Below the pieces are notes generated by a model. That model was not told the origin of the DNA and ran no database searches. It saw only the letters and a list, made by a program, of their open reading frames with translations. Both the position numbers and the translations under genes were made by a program. Positions 41,004-49,372 of a stretch of DNA of 64,000 bases are shown here, one piece after another. Source of the DNA: Clostridia bacterium (GTDB lineage: Bacteria > Bacillota_A > Clostridia > Oscillospirales > Acutalibacteraceae); the NCBI GenBank assembly GCA_017456015.1, contig JAFTLL010000003.1, positions 62,001-126,000 of the forward strand, given 5' to 3'. Within the stretch, counting starts at the first letter, position 1. Every line of letters starts with the position of its first letter.

Positions 41004-42445
41004 GCAAAAAGAGAAAGAAAGGTGCAGGTACGCTCCGCAAACGAGCAGACGGTCGATGGGAAGCAAGAGTAGTCATCGGCTACGATGAAAAAGGTCAGCC
41101 TATCACCAAGAATGTAACTGCCAACCAAAAAGCAAAGTGCCTTGAAAAATTAGAAAAACTTAAACAAGAAGTCGGCCCCGTACAGCGTGATACCGTAAAA
41201 GCGGATATGCCTTTCGGCGAGTGGATTGACTTCTGGTACAGACATTATTGTCAGATGACCATACGGCAATCTACACAAGCCTCTTATGAAAACCGCATCT
41301 ACAAGCACATCATCCCTCAAATTGGTAGCATTAAATTAAACAAACTAACGCAAAATGATCTGCAACAGTTCTATGCAAACGCAAAGAAAGGCGGTCGATT
41401 GCAATATGCGGAATGTTTGGGCGAAGGCTTATCTGACCGAATGATTCGTTCAATACACGCTGTATGCAGACAGGCGCTCGAAAAGGCGGTAAGCGAATCG
41501 CTGATAACGGTAAACCCTGCAATCGGTTGTAATCTGCCGCCAAAGAAATCCCGTGAGATGCAGGTGCTCACTCCCGAAGAAATGCAACGCTTCCTTATAC
41601 AAGCCAAGTACGAAGGGTACTTCGAAATGCTCCTTCTTGAACTGACGACAGGAATGCGCCGAGGTGAACTCCTCGCTCTGCAGTGGGAAGACCTAAACCA
41701 TGACACCGGTGAATTGCGTATATGCCGACAAGTATATCATGTAAAAGGCAGTATGCAGATATCTGAGCCGAAAACCAAAAGCTCAATACGGACGATAATA
41801 CTACCGAAAGTTGTATTAAATGTATTAGCCGAGTATAAAAAGACGGTCAACTCACGGTGGATGTTCCCATCACCGATGATAGAGGATATGCCAAGGAATC
41901 CGCAGTCAGTCTATAAAAAGTTCAAAAGCATACTTGAAAGGGCAGGTTGCAAGGATATCCGATTCCACGACCTGCGGCATACCTTCGCTACAACAGCACT
42001 CGCTAACGGCATGGATGTGAAAACCCTGTCCTCCATTATAGGTCATGTATCATCCCAAACCACCCTTGATATATACCTGCACAGCACTCTTGAAATGCAA
42101 AGACAAGCAGCAAGGAAAATTGACAGCGGTATTGCCAAGAATGACGGCGTTAGCACCGAAGATGAGCAAACACCCGACCAAGACACAAACGAGCCGTGTA
42201 AGCCGAAATTTGAAGCCGTACAAGGCAAAATACGAAGGGCGGGTACAGGATGTATAACAAAAATAAATGACAATCTCTACGAAGGCAGATACTCTCCGAG
42301 AGGTGCAGACGGCAAACGTATATCCAAAAATATCTATGCAAAAACGAGAGAGGAATGTGAAATACTCCTCGCAGAGATGATTCTAAAAATGAAAGCCGAG
42401 ATTCAAGAAGCCAAGGCTAAGCTGAAAGCATCACAGTCAGCATAA
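41000..42445 (+). CDS. Tyrosine recombinase/integrase 2 with C-terminal AP2-like extension
   Basis: 481 aa: N-terminal AP2-like domain (KGAGTLRKRADGRWEARVV), core-binding domain, catalytic domain with TTGMRRGELLAL, HDLRHTFATTAL, GHV box and tyrosine in LDIYLH. Residues about 405-470 repeat an AP2-like pattern (ITKINDNLYEGRYSPRGADG), an unusual second DNA-binding module. Translationally coupled to integrase 1. The two recombinases are related but clearly different proteins. Confidence 0.9.
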   Translation: MSKKRKKGAGTLRKRADGRWEARVVIGYDEKGQPITKNVTANQKAKCLEKLEKLKQEVGPVQRDTVKADMPFGEWIDFWYRHYCQMTIRQSTQASYENRIYKHIIPQIGSIKLNKLTQNDLQQFYANAKKGGRLQYAECLGEGLSDRMIRSIHAVCRQALEKAVSESLITVNPAIGCNLPPKKSREMQVLTPEEMQRFLIQAKYEGYFEMLLLELTTGMRRGELLALQWEDLNHDTGELRICRQVYHVKGSMQISEPKTKSSIRTIILPKVVLNVLAEYKKTVNSRWMFPSPMIEDMPRNPQSVYKKFKSILERAGCKDIRFHDLRHTFATTALANGMDVKTLSSIIGHVSSQTTLDIYLHSTLEMQRQAARKIDSGIAKNDGVSTEDEQTPDQDTNEPCKPKFEAVQGKIRRAGTGCITKINDNLYEGRYSPRGADGKRISKNIYAKTREECEILLAEMILKMKAEIQEAKAKLKASQSA

Positions 42446-42452
42446 ACGAACA

Positions 42453-42488
42453 CACCGCCATAGAGAAATCTGTGGCGGTGATGCTTTT
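42453..42488. terminator. Terminator after the integrase pair
   Basis: Perfect 8-bp stem CACCGCCA (42453-42460) and TGGCGGTG (42473-42480), followed by ATGCTTTTT. It faces the C39-like peptidase gene on the other strand. Confidence 0.75.
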
Positions 42489-42520
42489 TGGAGGTGTAAA
42501 AATATGTGGTTATAAAAAAT

Positions 42521-43327
42521 TCATTTTCTACATACCCATAAATTACGAATTTGATGTTTAATATCAGATAATTCCCAAAGTTTTTCGGAACGAGATTTGC
42601 TATTGGGATCATTAACTTTAATTTTACCATCAACATATTCTGTCATTACTATAAAATGTCCGGTTGTAGTAAAATCACCGGGGCCCATTATGCAAATGAT
42701 AGGATTCCCGACCTCTAAATTCCTTATAATCCTGTTTTCATCAAGCGGAATTTCTATTACATCTAATCCAAGTTCTTTTCCGCCATCCGAAATCAAACTC
42801 CAAGAACTGCCATTTCCAGATACGCTATATCCATTTCTTTCGGAAAATTCAGCAACATACTTAGGAGTACATTTATCATCATTTAAAAGATAAATACTAA
42901 CCATAGAAAGACAGGTCGGACCGCAACCTGTAAGGCCCATCAAATCTCCTGCATACTGATTATATCCCCAACGCTCATCCCACTGCATAAACAACGGAAC
43001 TTTTTTGCTGTTTTTATACTCACTTAAATTAATTTCGAATTTTTTATCTTTTTTAAGCGGATAATTTAAAACAAAATCCTTCGTTTCAGGATTTTTCTCT
43101 AACAATTCAATCAGATTATCAGGCCACGCATTTGTTTGCAAATTATGATTTTCTGCAAACTCTTCTATCATAGTATTAACATTAGAGGAGTTATAATTAG
43201 AAGTTGTTTCGAGCGGCTTAGTATTTTCTTTGCTACATTTTGATACTGTAAAAGTTATCATCAGCACAATTAAAATTAGAATAACCAAACATCCTATTTT
43301 GCGGTTGCTCTTCCTGTGTCTTTTCAT
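42521..43327 (-). CDS. C39-like cysteine peptidase, membrane-anchored
   Basis: 268 aa: N-terminal TM/signal segment (about 11-29), then a peptidase_C39_2 domain with catalytic cysteine in TGCGPTCLSMV (about residue 140), histidine in GHFIVMTEY and aspartate in VNDPNS. Papain-fold enzymes of this type act outside the cell on peptides or wall material. It is the third gene of a minus-strand unit with a VanRS-like two-component system, which probably controls it. A hairpin covers its ribosome binding site. Confidence 0.85.
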   Translation of the reverse strand: MKRHRKSNRKIGCLVILILIVLMITFTVSKCSKENTKPLETTSNYNSSNVNTMIEEFAENHNLQTNAWPDNLIELLEKNPETKDFVLNYPLKKDKKFEINLSEYKNSKKVPLFMQWDERWGYNQYAGDLMGLTGCGPTCLSMVSIYLLNDDKCTPKYVAEFSERNGYSVSGNGSSWSLISDGGKELGLDVIEIPLDENRIIRNLEVGNPIICIMGPGDFTTTGHFIVMTEYVDGKIKVNDPNSKSRSEKLWELSDIKHQIRNLWVCRK

Positions 43328-43331
43328 AAAA

Positions 43332-43362
43332 AATACTCCTATCTTGGCTTGATAGGAGTATT
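43332..43362 (-). promoter_or_regulatory. Hairpin enclosing the C39 gene's ribosome binding site
   Basis: Perfect 12-bp stem, arms 43332-43343 and 43351-43362, 7-nt loop. Read on the minus strand the 3' arm is GATAGGAGTATT, which contains the AGGAG ribosome site, and it runs into six T just before the ATG. It can act as an attenuator and sequester the ribosome site at the same time. Confidence 0.65.
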
Positions 43363-43420
43363 TTAGCGTAATGAAAAATATTTTGTTTTACTTCTCTTTT
43401 AAGGCTTTCTTAACTTTTTC

Positions 43421-44482
43421 TTACAAAGGCAAAATTACCTCAAATTCTGTTATGCCATCATTGCAAGAAACGGTAATTGTACCATTGTGAAGTTCTATAA
43501 TTTGTTTTGCTATAGCAAGGCCCAATCCCGAACCGCCGGTAGCTGTTCTTCTCGAATTATCAACACGATAAAACTTATCAAAGATGCGCTCGAGTTTTTC
43601 TTTGGGGATATCATCACCTTTGTTTTTGACTCGTATTACTACTTGGTTTTCTGTTTTTGCGGCAGAACAAATTATATCCGTCCCATTATGACTGTAATTA
43701 ACTGCATTACGGAATAGGTTATCAAAAACACGAGCCAACTTATCGGCATCAGCAAATAAAACTATTTCCGGTTCAATTTTTTGCACTATATTAAGCTTTT
43801 TTTCTTCAAACATTGGAAAGAACTCATTCAAAATCTGCACTAATAGAATTGTTAGATTAACCCTTGATTTTTGCGCTTCGATGGTTTGAAGATTTAAACG
43901 AGTTATATCAAAAAATTCATTTATAAGTTGTTCTAATCTGTAAGCTTTATCAAGAGCAATTCCGGTATATTTTGCTCGTTGTTCTATTGGCAAATCCTGC
44001 GCTTCCTCTAATAAACTCAAATAACCTATTACCGACGTTAAGGGCGTTTTTAAATCATGAGCTAAATATACTATTAAGTCATTTTTTTGTTGTTCTGCAA
44101 GCGATCTCGCCCGTTCATTTTCTTTAAGTTCAAACTTGAAATCTTTTAGTTTTTGACTGAAGTCTTTAAGTTCTTCCGGACAATCGGTTCCAAAAATTTT
44201 AGGTTCTTCTTCTGATATTGAAGTGCTTGCCAATTTAAGCAATTTGCTTAGCTTGAAAACATAAATAACAGATATTATTACCAAACCTAATACATATACA
44301 AAAAAAGAAGTGAATGTACGATTGTCATTAATCATATAAAACAAGTTGTACGGTAAATTATTATAAAGATAATCAACCACCGTACCGTTAAAAACATTAT
44401 CCATTATGATTAGAAATAAAACAAACGCAACTGTGTATATCAAAACCTGCGTTATATATCGTTTTATAGCACTATTTTTCAA
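43421..44482 (-). CDS. VanS-like sensor histidine kinase
   Basis: 353 aa: two TM segments (about 12-30 and 60-80) with a short extracellular loop, dimerisation/H-box YLAHDLKTPLTSVIGYL, N-box FDNLFRNAVNYS, G-boxes VKNKGDDIPKEKLERIFDKFY and GGSGLGLAIAKQI. The short loop is typical of intramembrane or VanS-type sensors of envelope stress. It overlaps its response regulator by 11 nt. Confidence 0.9.
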   Translation of the reverse strand: MKNSAIKRYITQVLIYTVAFVLFLIIMDNVFNGTVVDYLYNNLPYNLFYMINDNRTFTSFFVYVLGLVIISVIYVFKLSKLLKLASTSISEEEPKIFGTDCPEELKDFSQKLKDFKFELKENERARSLAEQQKNDLIVYLAHDLKTPLTSVIGYLSLLEEAQDLPIEQRAKYTGIALDKAYRLEQLINEFFDITRLNLQTIEAQKSRVNLTILLVQILNEFFPMFEEKKLNIVQKIEPEIVLFADADKLARVFDNLFRNAVNYSHNGTDIICSAAKTENQVVIRVKNKGDDIPKEKLERIFDKFYRVDNSRRTATGGSGLGLAIAKQIIELHNGTITVSCNDGITEFEVILPL

Positions 44483-45161
44483 TTTTATAACCTACTCCCC
44501 ATACTGTTTTTATAATTTTAGGATTGCGCGGTGGTTCTTTCAGTTTTTCCCTAATTCTGCGTATATGAACCATTACCGTATTGTTGCTGTCAAGATAATC
44601 TTCTTTCCAAACCGCTTCAAATATGCTCTCGCTTGAAACAACATTGCCCGCATTTTCACAAAGCAGCCACAATATGTCAAATTCGGTCGGTGTCAAATTT
44701 ATATTTTCTTCAAAGAGTGATACTGTGTGCTCTTGCTTGTTAATAACAAGGCCGTTACTTTCGAACACTTCTGCTTGAGGTGTTATGATAGCATCATACT
44801 TTTTATAACGACGCAGCTGTGCTTTAACACGGGCTAATAATTCAAGCGGATTAAATGGTTTTGTTACATAATCATCGGCTCCAATGCTAAGTCCGGTTAT
44901 TTTATCGACATCTTCTACGCGAGCTGTTAGCATAATAATTGGATATGTGTGACTTTCACGGATTTTAGCACACAATTCAAACCCATCCATCCCTGGCATC
45001 ATAACATCAAGAACAGCTAAATCGATGTTTCTGTTATTCTGTATTTCTTTAAAAGCTTCAACTGAATTATAAAACTTAAGGGTTTCATACCCCTCATTCT
45101 TTAAAATAACGTCAACCAAATCGGCAATTTCTTTCTCATCATCAACAATGATAATGCACAT
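44472..45161 (-). CDS. OmpR/VanR-like response regulator
   Basis: 229 aa: receiver domain with DD pair near residue 8, phospho-acceptor D in LAVLDVMMPGMDG, T and K (MLTAR, YVTKPF), and an OmpR-type winged helix (about 130-229; LTPTEFDILWLLCEN, VMVHIRRIREKL). I chose ATG 45161, preceded by AAGGTGAGG, over GTG 45170. Closely VanR-like, but no vanHAX-type genes are near; the C39 peptidase is the likely target. Confidence 0.9.
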   Translation of the reverse strand: MCIIIVDDEKEIADLVDVILKNEGYETLKFYNSVEAFKEIQNNRNIDLAVLDVMMPGMDGFELCAKIRESHTYPIIMLTARVEDVDKITGLSIGADDYVTKPFNPLELLARVKAQLRRYKKYDAIITPQAEVFESNGLVINKQEHTVSLFEENINLTPTEFDILWLLCENAGNVVSSESIFEAVWKEDYLDSNNTVMVHIRRIREKLKEPPRNPKIIKTVWGVGYKIEK

Positions 45162-45265
45162 TTCCCTCACCTTAAAACAAATATTTTATTCTATTATACC
45201 ATACATGCAAAATAAGTATATTAAGATTTTCTTACAAAAAAGCAATACAAATACAGTGAAAATTT

Positions 45266-45285
45266 TACTACGCATTAACCAAAGA
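45266..45285 (+). repeat. Dispersed element repeat core, right copy
   Basis: Exact 20-nt copy of TACTACGCATTAACCAAAGA, the core of the repeats at 15866 and 32569, in the same orientation; the bases before it are only partly conserved. It lies 400 bp inside the right end. Right-end ATGTGGTC copies follow at 45324 and 45565. Confidence 0.8.
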
Positions 45286-45390
45286 GAAGAGATTTCGGAG
45301 GACTTTGCTTTCCCACAATTGTTATGTGGTCTCTGAAAAATAAAATTTCTTAAAAGTGGCGCGAAGATACTTTAAAAAGGTATAAAAAAT

Positions 45391-45425
45391 GACCGAAAGT
45401 GGAGGATAAGCCTTCAATTTCGGTC
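45391..45425 (-). terminator. Terminator of the element-borne tRNA-Pro
   Basis: Arms GACCGAAA (45391-45398) and TTTCGGTC (45418-45425) with the same inner sequence as 15529-15563 apart from a few changes. It lies 6 nt beyond the tRNA 3' end on the minus strand. Confidence 0.7.
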
Positions 45426-45431
45426 AAAATT

Positions 45432-45508
45432 TGGTCGAGGTGACAAGATTCGAACTTGCGGCCCCTACGTCCCGAACGTAGTGCTCTACCAAACTGAGCC
45501 ACACCTCG
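45432..45508 (-). tRNA. tRNA-Pro(CGG), intact, element-borne
   Basis: 77 nt including encoded CCA. Acceptor stem CGAGGTG/CACCTCG, D stem GCTC/GAGC, anticodon stem CTACG/CGTAG with loop TTCGGGA (anticodon CGG), 5-nt variable loop, T loop TTCGAAT. Same anticodon as the split gene but different in the acceptor, anticodon and T stems, so it is a homologue and not a repaired copy. It lies 172 bp inside the right end of the insertion and can supply the lost tRNA. Confidence 0.93.
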
Positions 45509-45679
45509 ATATTCAATTTTTTTGTTCCCGAAGTTTCACGAAAATATCGTATCTGTGGGATTTTATGTGGTCGTAGCGGTATTTACCGCTAATTCTCAAA
45601 TACTGTGCCACCGATAAAGTGGCTGTTTACAAGGGGTTGTGCCGTTTGGAAAGAAAATCGGTCTCCGTTCGGTATGGTA
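45509..45679. other. Right-end attachment region of the element
   Basis: 171 bp between the intact tRNA and the split-gene 5' half. It holds the palindrome AGCGGTATTTACCGCT (45575-45590), a GCCAC/GTGGC inverted repeat around 45613-45633 and, at the junction, CGTTCGG facing CCCGAACG (about 45666-45688), which looks like a pair of inverted core-type recombinase sites. No gene is visible. Confidence 0.55.
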
Positions 45680-45718
45680 TCCCGAACGCAGCGCTCTACC
45701 AAACTGAGCCACATCTCG
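45680..45718 (-). pseudogene. 5' half of split tRNA-Pro(CGG), right end of the insertion
   Basis: Minus-strand sequence from the mature 5' end (CGAGATG at 45718-45712) through the D arm to the anticodon loop, where tRNA identity stops at TCCCGAAC (45680-45687). It is the exact complement of the 3' half at 15570-15615. The following 45719-45808 stretch is intergenic, with an A/T-rich spacer and no gene. Confidence 0.92.
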
Positions 45719-45808
45719 ACAAAGTTGAATTTTGCCGTAAAAATACGATTTAAAATTTCAACTTAATTAGTATAGTAAAAAAAACAGTAAATGTCAATAC
45801 AAAATTTG

Positions 45809-46510
45809 CTATCTTCGTGAATTTTTTTGAAATCGCGACAAATAATAGAAGATTTGCAGAAGTGAAGTCAGCAAAGCAGCAACATAAGTCAAAGCGGCGG
45901 CGCGTAAGACCTTTTTAGCACCCTTTAATTCTTCATCATATAAAATTTTATTTTGTGATAAAATTGCCAATGCACGGTTAGAAGCATTGAATTCTACCGG
46001 TAAAGTAACCAACTGAAAAAGTGCAACCAAGGAAAAGGTAGCGATTCCTAAAAAATATAGTGCAGGCATATTGAACAGAAGGCCGAAGAGAAGGAGAAAA
46101 GGGGATATGCCGGAACCAAAATTGCAAACCGGAAGTATAAAACTACGCAATTTGATTGGAAAATAACCGGACGCGTATTGGATGGCATGACCGACCTCGT
46201 GCGCGGCGACACCTATGGCACTGATTGATGTAGAATCATGGACTGTTTCGGATAAGCGCACTACATTGGTTCGCGGGTCAAAATGATCGGATAATGAGCC
46301 GGAAACACGTTCTACTTTTACATTCGACAGTCCAAAATCAGCAAGTATTTGTCGGGCAATATCAGCGGCAGAAAAGCCGCGTGTAGAAGAAACCGCTTGA
46401 TATTTTGAAAAGGAAGTTTTCACCTTGATTTGCGCATACACCGTGAGCAGAAGCGCAGGCAGCATATAGATAATGTAATTAAAATAACCGTATGAATATA
46501 CACCAAACAT
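45809..46510 (-). CDS. YugP-type zinc metallopeptidase
   Basis: 233-aa membrane protein: N-terminal TM segment, then the zinc motif HEVGH (AAHEVGHAIQYASGY, about residue 103) followed by three hydrophobic segments. This is the YugP family of membrane-embedded putative proteases. It is the first chromosomal gene right of the insertion. Substrate unknown. Confidence 0.9.
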   Translation of the reverse strand: MFGVYSYGYFNYIIYMLPALLLTVYAQIKVKTSFSKYQAVSSTRGFSAADIARQILADFGLSNVKVERVSGSLSDHFDPRTNVVRLSETVHDSTSISAIGVAAHEVGHAIQYASGYFPIKLRSFILPVCNFGSGISPFLLLFGLLFNMPALYFLGIATFSLVALFQLVTLPVEFNASNRALAILSQNKILYDEELKGAKKVLRAAALTYVAALLTSLLQIFYYLSRFQKNSRR

Positions 46511-46677
46511 AGAAAATCCACCTTATAATAATTATTTTATATTTTAACATATATTATGAAAAAATCAATTTTAAAGATAAAAATTTATATTAAATTAAGA
46601 AAATAGCAAAAAATGTTGTAACCAAGTGAAAAATTTGATATAATAAGGCATTAGTAAAGTTAAAAAGGAACAATAAA

Positions 46678-48495
46678 ATGAGTAAAAATGAAAAATTAAG
46701 AAATATTGCGATTATTGCCCATGTTGACCACGGAAAAACAACATTGGTTGACCAACTTTTAAAACAAAGCGGTACTTTTCGCACAAATGAGCAAGTCGCG
46801 GAGCGCGTAATGGACTCAAATGACCTTGAACGTGAGCGCGGTATCACTATTTTATCCAAAACCACAAGCGTAATGTACGGGGATATTAAAATCAATATTG
46901 TTGACACGCCCGGACATGCAGACTTCGGTGGAGAAGTAGAGCGCATTTTAATGATGGTTGACGGCGTTTTGCTTTTGGTTGATGCATTTGAAGGTTGTAT
47001 GCCGCAAACTCGTTTTGTACTGAAAAAAGCGCTACAATTAGGTAAAAAACCAATTGTTGTTGTCAATAAAATTGATCGGCCGACAGCACGCCCCGTGGAA
47101 GTAATCGACGAGGTTTTAGATCTCTTTATTGAGCTTGGGGCCGACGATGACCAACTGGAATTCCCAGTTGTTTATGCTTCGGGACGAGAAGGATATGCTT
47201 CGCTCGATTCAGCGGAGTCCGGTAGGGATTTGCAACCGCTTTTTGAAACAATTATTAACGAAATTAAGCCGCCGGAAGGCGATGAAAACGCGCCGCTGCA
47301 AATTCTGTTTTCCAATATTGATTACGACGAATATGTCGGCAGAATCGGTATTGGCAGGGTAGAACGGGGCAGTGTTAAAGCCGGCCAAACGGTGACTATT
47401 TGCCATACAGACGGTCGTACCAGCAATGCAAAAATTGCAAAGTTATATGTTTACGAAGGGTTAAAACGTACAGAGGTAGCTTCGGCAAAAATCGGTGAGA
47501 TTATTTGTGTTTCGGGTATTCAAGACCTTACCATAGGAGAAACCGCTTGTGCACCGGATTGCATTGAGCCTCTTCCGTTTGTTAAAATTGACGAACCTAC
47601 CATTTCTATGAATTTCATGGTAAACAATTCGCCGTTTGCCGGTCGAGAAGGGAAATTTGTGACCTCACGCAATCTGCGTGACCGCTTGTTTAAAGAAATG
47701 GAAACCAATATCAGCTTAAAGGTTGAGGAAACCGACTCTGCCGACACTTTTAAGGTATCCGGCAGGGGAGAATTGCATCTTTCCATCCTGATTGAAACCA
47801 TGCGCCGCCAAGGCTATGAGTTCCAGGTTTCGCCGCCAACGGTAATTTATAAAGAAGAGAACGGGAAAATTCTTGAACCGATTGAATTGTTAATGATTGA
47901 GGTTCCTGAGGAATATGTTGGTGCCGTCATGGAAAAGTTGGGCACCCGACGTGCAGAATTGCAGAACATGGGAAGCCGCGAAACCGGTTATTCACATCTG
48001 GAATTTTTAATTCCCGCACGCGGACTGATGGGTTACCGTTCGATGTTTTTGACCGATACAAACGGTAATGGTATTATGAACCACATTTTTAACAGTTATG
48101 AGCCATTTAAAGGTGAAATCGAAAACCGTTCCACTGGTTCTATCGTGGTACATGAAACCGGAGAGAGTACCGGATACGGACTTTTTAATACGCAATCCCG
48201 CGGTCGCTTGTTTATCGGCCCCGGTGTTCCGGTTTATGAGGGCATGATTGTCGGAGAAAATCCGAAGAATGAGGATATTGTCTGTAATGTTTGCAAGAAG
48301 AAACAGGCGACGAATATGCGTGCTGCCGGCTCTGATGATGCGCTCAAACTTACGCCGCACTCGGTTCTAAGCCTGGAACAGTCCTTAGAATTTATTAAAG
48401 AGGATGAGCTGGTAGAAATTACGCCGGAAAACATTCGCTTGCGCAAACGCATTTTAGCCAAAGAATTGCGAATGAAAATGGCCAGCAGAAAGTAA
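46678..48495 (+). CDS. typA: Ribosome-associated GTPase TypA/BipA
   Basis: 605-aa translational GTPase: G1 AHVDHGKT (14-21), G3 [16 protein letters not shown]4 NKID, then EF-G-like domains III and V and the TypA-specific C-terminal domain. Acts on the 50S subunit and in stress or low-temperature ribosome assembly. A TATAAT box lies near 46637. Followed 5 nt later by an exonuclease gene. Confidence 0.96.
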   Translation: MSKNEKLRNIAIIAHVDHGKTTLVDQLLKQSGTFRTNEQVAERVMDSNDLERERGITILSKTTSVMYGDIKINIVDTPGHADFGGEVERILMMVDGVLLLVDAFEGCMPQTRFVLKKALQLGKKPIVVVNKIDRPTARPVEVIDEVLDLFIELGADDDQLEFPVVYASGREGYASLDSAESGRDLQPLFETIINEIKPPEGDENAPLQILFSNIDYDEYVGRIGIGRVERGSVKAGQTVTICHTDGRTSNAKIAKLYVYEGLKRTEVASAKIGEIICVSGIQDLTIGETACAPDCIEPLPFVKIDEPTISMNFMVNNSPFAGREGKFVTSRNLRDRLFKEMETNISLKVEETDSADTFKVSGRGELHLSILIETMRRQGYEFQVSPPTVIYKEENGKILEPIELLMIEVPEEYVGAVMEKLGTRRAELQNMGSRETGYSHLEFLIPARGLMGYRSMFLTDTNGNGIMNHIFNSYEPFKGEIENRSTGSIVVHETGESTGYGLFNTQSRGRLFIGPGVPVYEGMIVGENPKNEDIVCNVCKKKQATNMRAAGSDDALKLTPHSVLSLEQSLEFIKEDELVEITPENIRLRKRILAKELRMKMASRK

Positions 48496-48499
48496 GTAT

Positions 48500-49372
48500 A
48501 TGAAATACATTTTTCTTGATTTAGAATGGAACAGTGCCTATTGTAAGCGCAAAGAAAAATTTGTAAATGAAATCATTGAAATCGGTGCAGTAAAGTTAGA
48601 TAACCGCTTACAGGTCGAGGATACCTTTGCACAAACGGTCAAATCTCAGTTAACCAAGCGTCTGGCATCGCGTTTTAAAAACCTTACCAATATATCAAAT
48701 CTTGAAATGCGGCAGGGGATTTCTTTCAGTGAAGCGCTATCGGCCTTTCGCGATTGGTGCGGCGATGATTTTATATTACTCACATGGAGCAATTCGGATA
48801 TTTACGCCTTAATTGAAAATTGTAGGCTGTTTTCCAATTGCGGAATGCTGCGTATTTCCAAATATGTCGATTTTCAAAAGTATGTACAAAATGAATTACG
48901 CATCTCCGGCAAGGAAATCACGAATCAAATTTCCTTGTTGAATGCTGCGATGGAATTTGGTCTGAACACCGAAAGCTTTGCTTTTCACAGGGCATTAGAT
49001 GATAGCATGGTTTGTGTTGAAATTTTAAAACGGTGCTATCATCCGGAACGCTTTGCGACATTTATTATTGATACGGAAAAAGATGATTATTTTGACCGTC
49101 TTACTTATAAGGCGTATATTATAACCGATATTAAAAGCCCTTTAATTGACGGCAAAGAATTGCAATTTCGTTGTAAATCCTGCGGTAATTATGCCAAACG
49201 AATCAGTCCTTGGGTTTTCAAAAGCCCTTACTTTTTTGCGAATTTTCGCTGTAAAAACTGCGGACTGTATTTTACGGGAAGAATTACCTTTAAAAAGCAT
49301 TATGACCATGTCAGCGTAAAGCGATATTCACGTATTATTTTAAAAAGCGGGCAAAAAAACAATGAAAAGTAA
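48500..49372 (+). CDS. DnaQ-type 3'-5' exonuclease with C-terminal zinc ribbon
   Basis: 290 aa. Exo I FLDLEWN (D7, E9), Exo II near GDDFILLTWSNSD, Exo III FHRALDDSM: the DEDD catalytic set of the KapD/RNase T-like group. Residues about 225-265 carry two CxxC pairs (CKSCGN, CKNCGL) of a zinc ribbon, an uncommon addition. It overlaps the radical SAM gene by 11 nt. Substrate (RNA or DNA) unknown. Confidence 0.82.
   Translation: MKYIFLDLEWNSAYCKRKEKFVNEIIEIGAVKLDNRLQVEDTFAQTVKSQLTKRLASRFKNLTNISNLEMRQGISFSEALSAFRDWCGDDFILLTWSNSDIYALIENCRLFSNCGMLRISKYVDFQKYVQNELRISGKEITNQISLLNAAMEFGLNTESFAFHRALDDSMVCVEILKRCYHPERFATFIIDTEKDDYFDRLTYKAYIITDIKSPLIDGKELQFRCKSCGNYAKRISPWVFKSPYFFANFRCKNCGLYFTGRITFKKHYDHVSVKRYSRIILKSGQKNNEK

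Larger units (their letters stand above)
15608..45687. mobile_element. 30-kb integrative mobilizable element inserted in tRNA-Pro(CGG)
   Basis: The boundaries are set by the octamer TCCCGAAC at 15608-15615 and 45680-45687, which is the anticodon-loop region of the split tRNA-Pro. Right-end functions are an Xis-like protein, a MobC-like protein, a MobP-type relaxase and two tyrosine recombinases; there are no type IV secretion genes, so it is mobilizable rather than self-conjugative. Cargo includes ABC transporters, a sigma-factor operon, a YonO/RdRP-like polymerase, a two-component system and a replacement tRNA-Pro. A 34-nt repeat at 15866, 32569 and (20-nt core) 45266 suggests that it is a composite of two modules. 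Confidence 0.85.

Noticed and set aside
42521..45161. Vancomycin-resistance operon
   Set aside because: Only VanR/VanS-like regulators are present; no vanH, ligase or vanX genes lie in the window.
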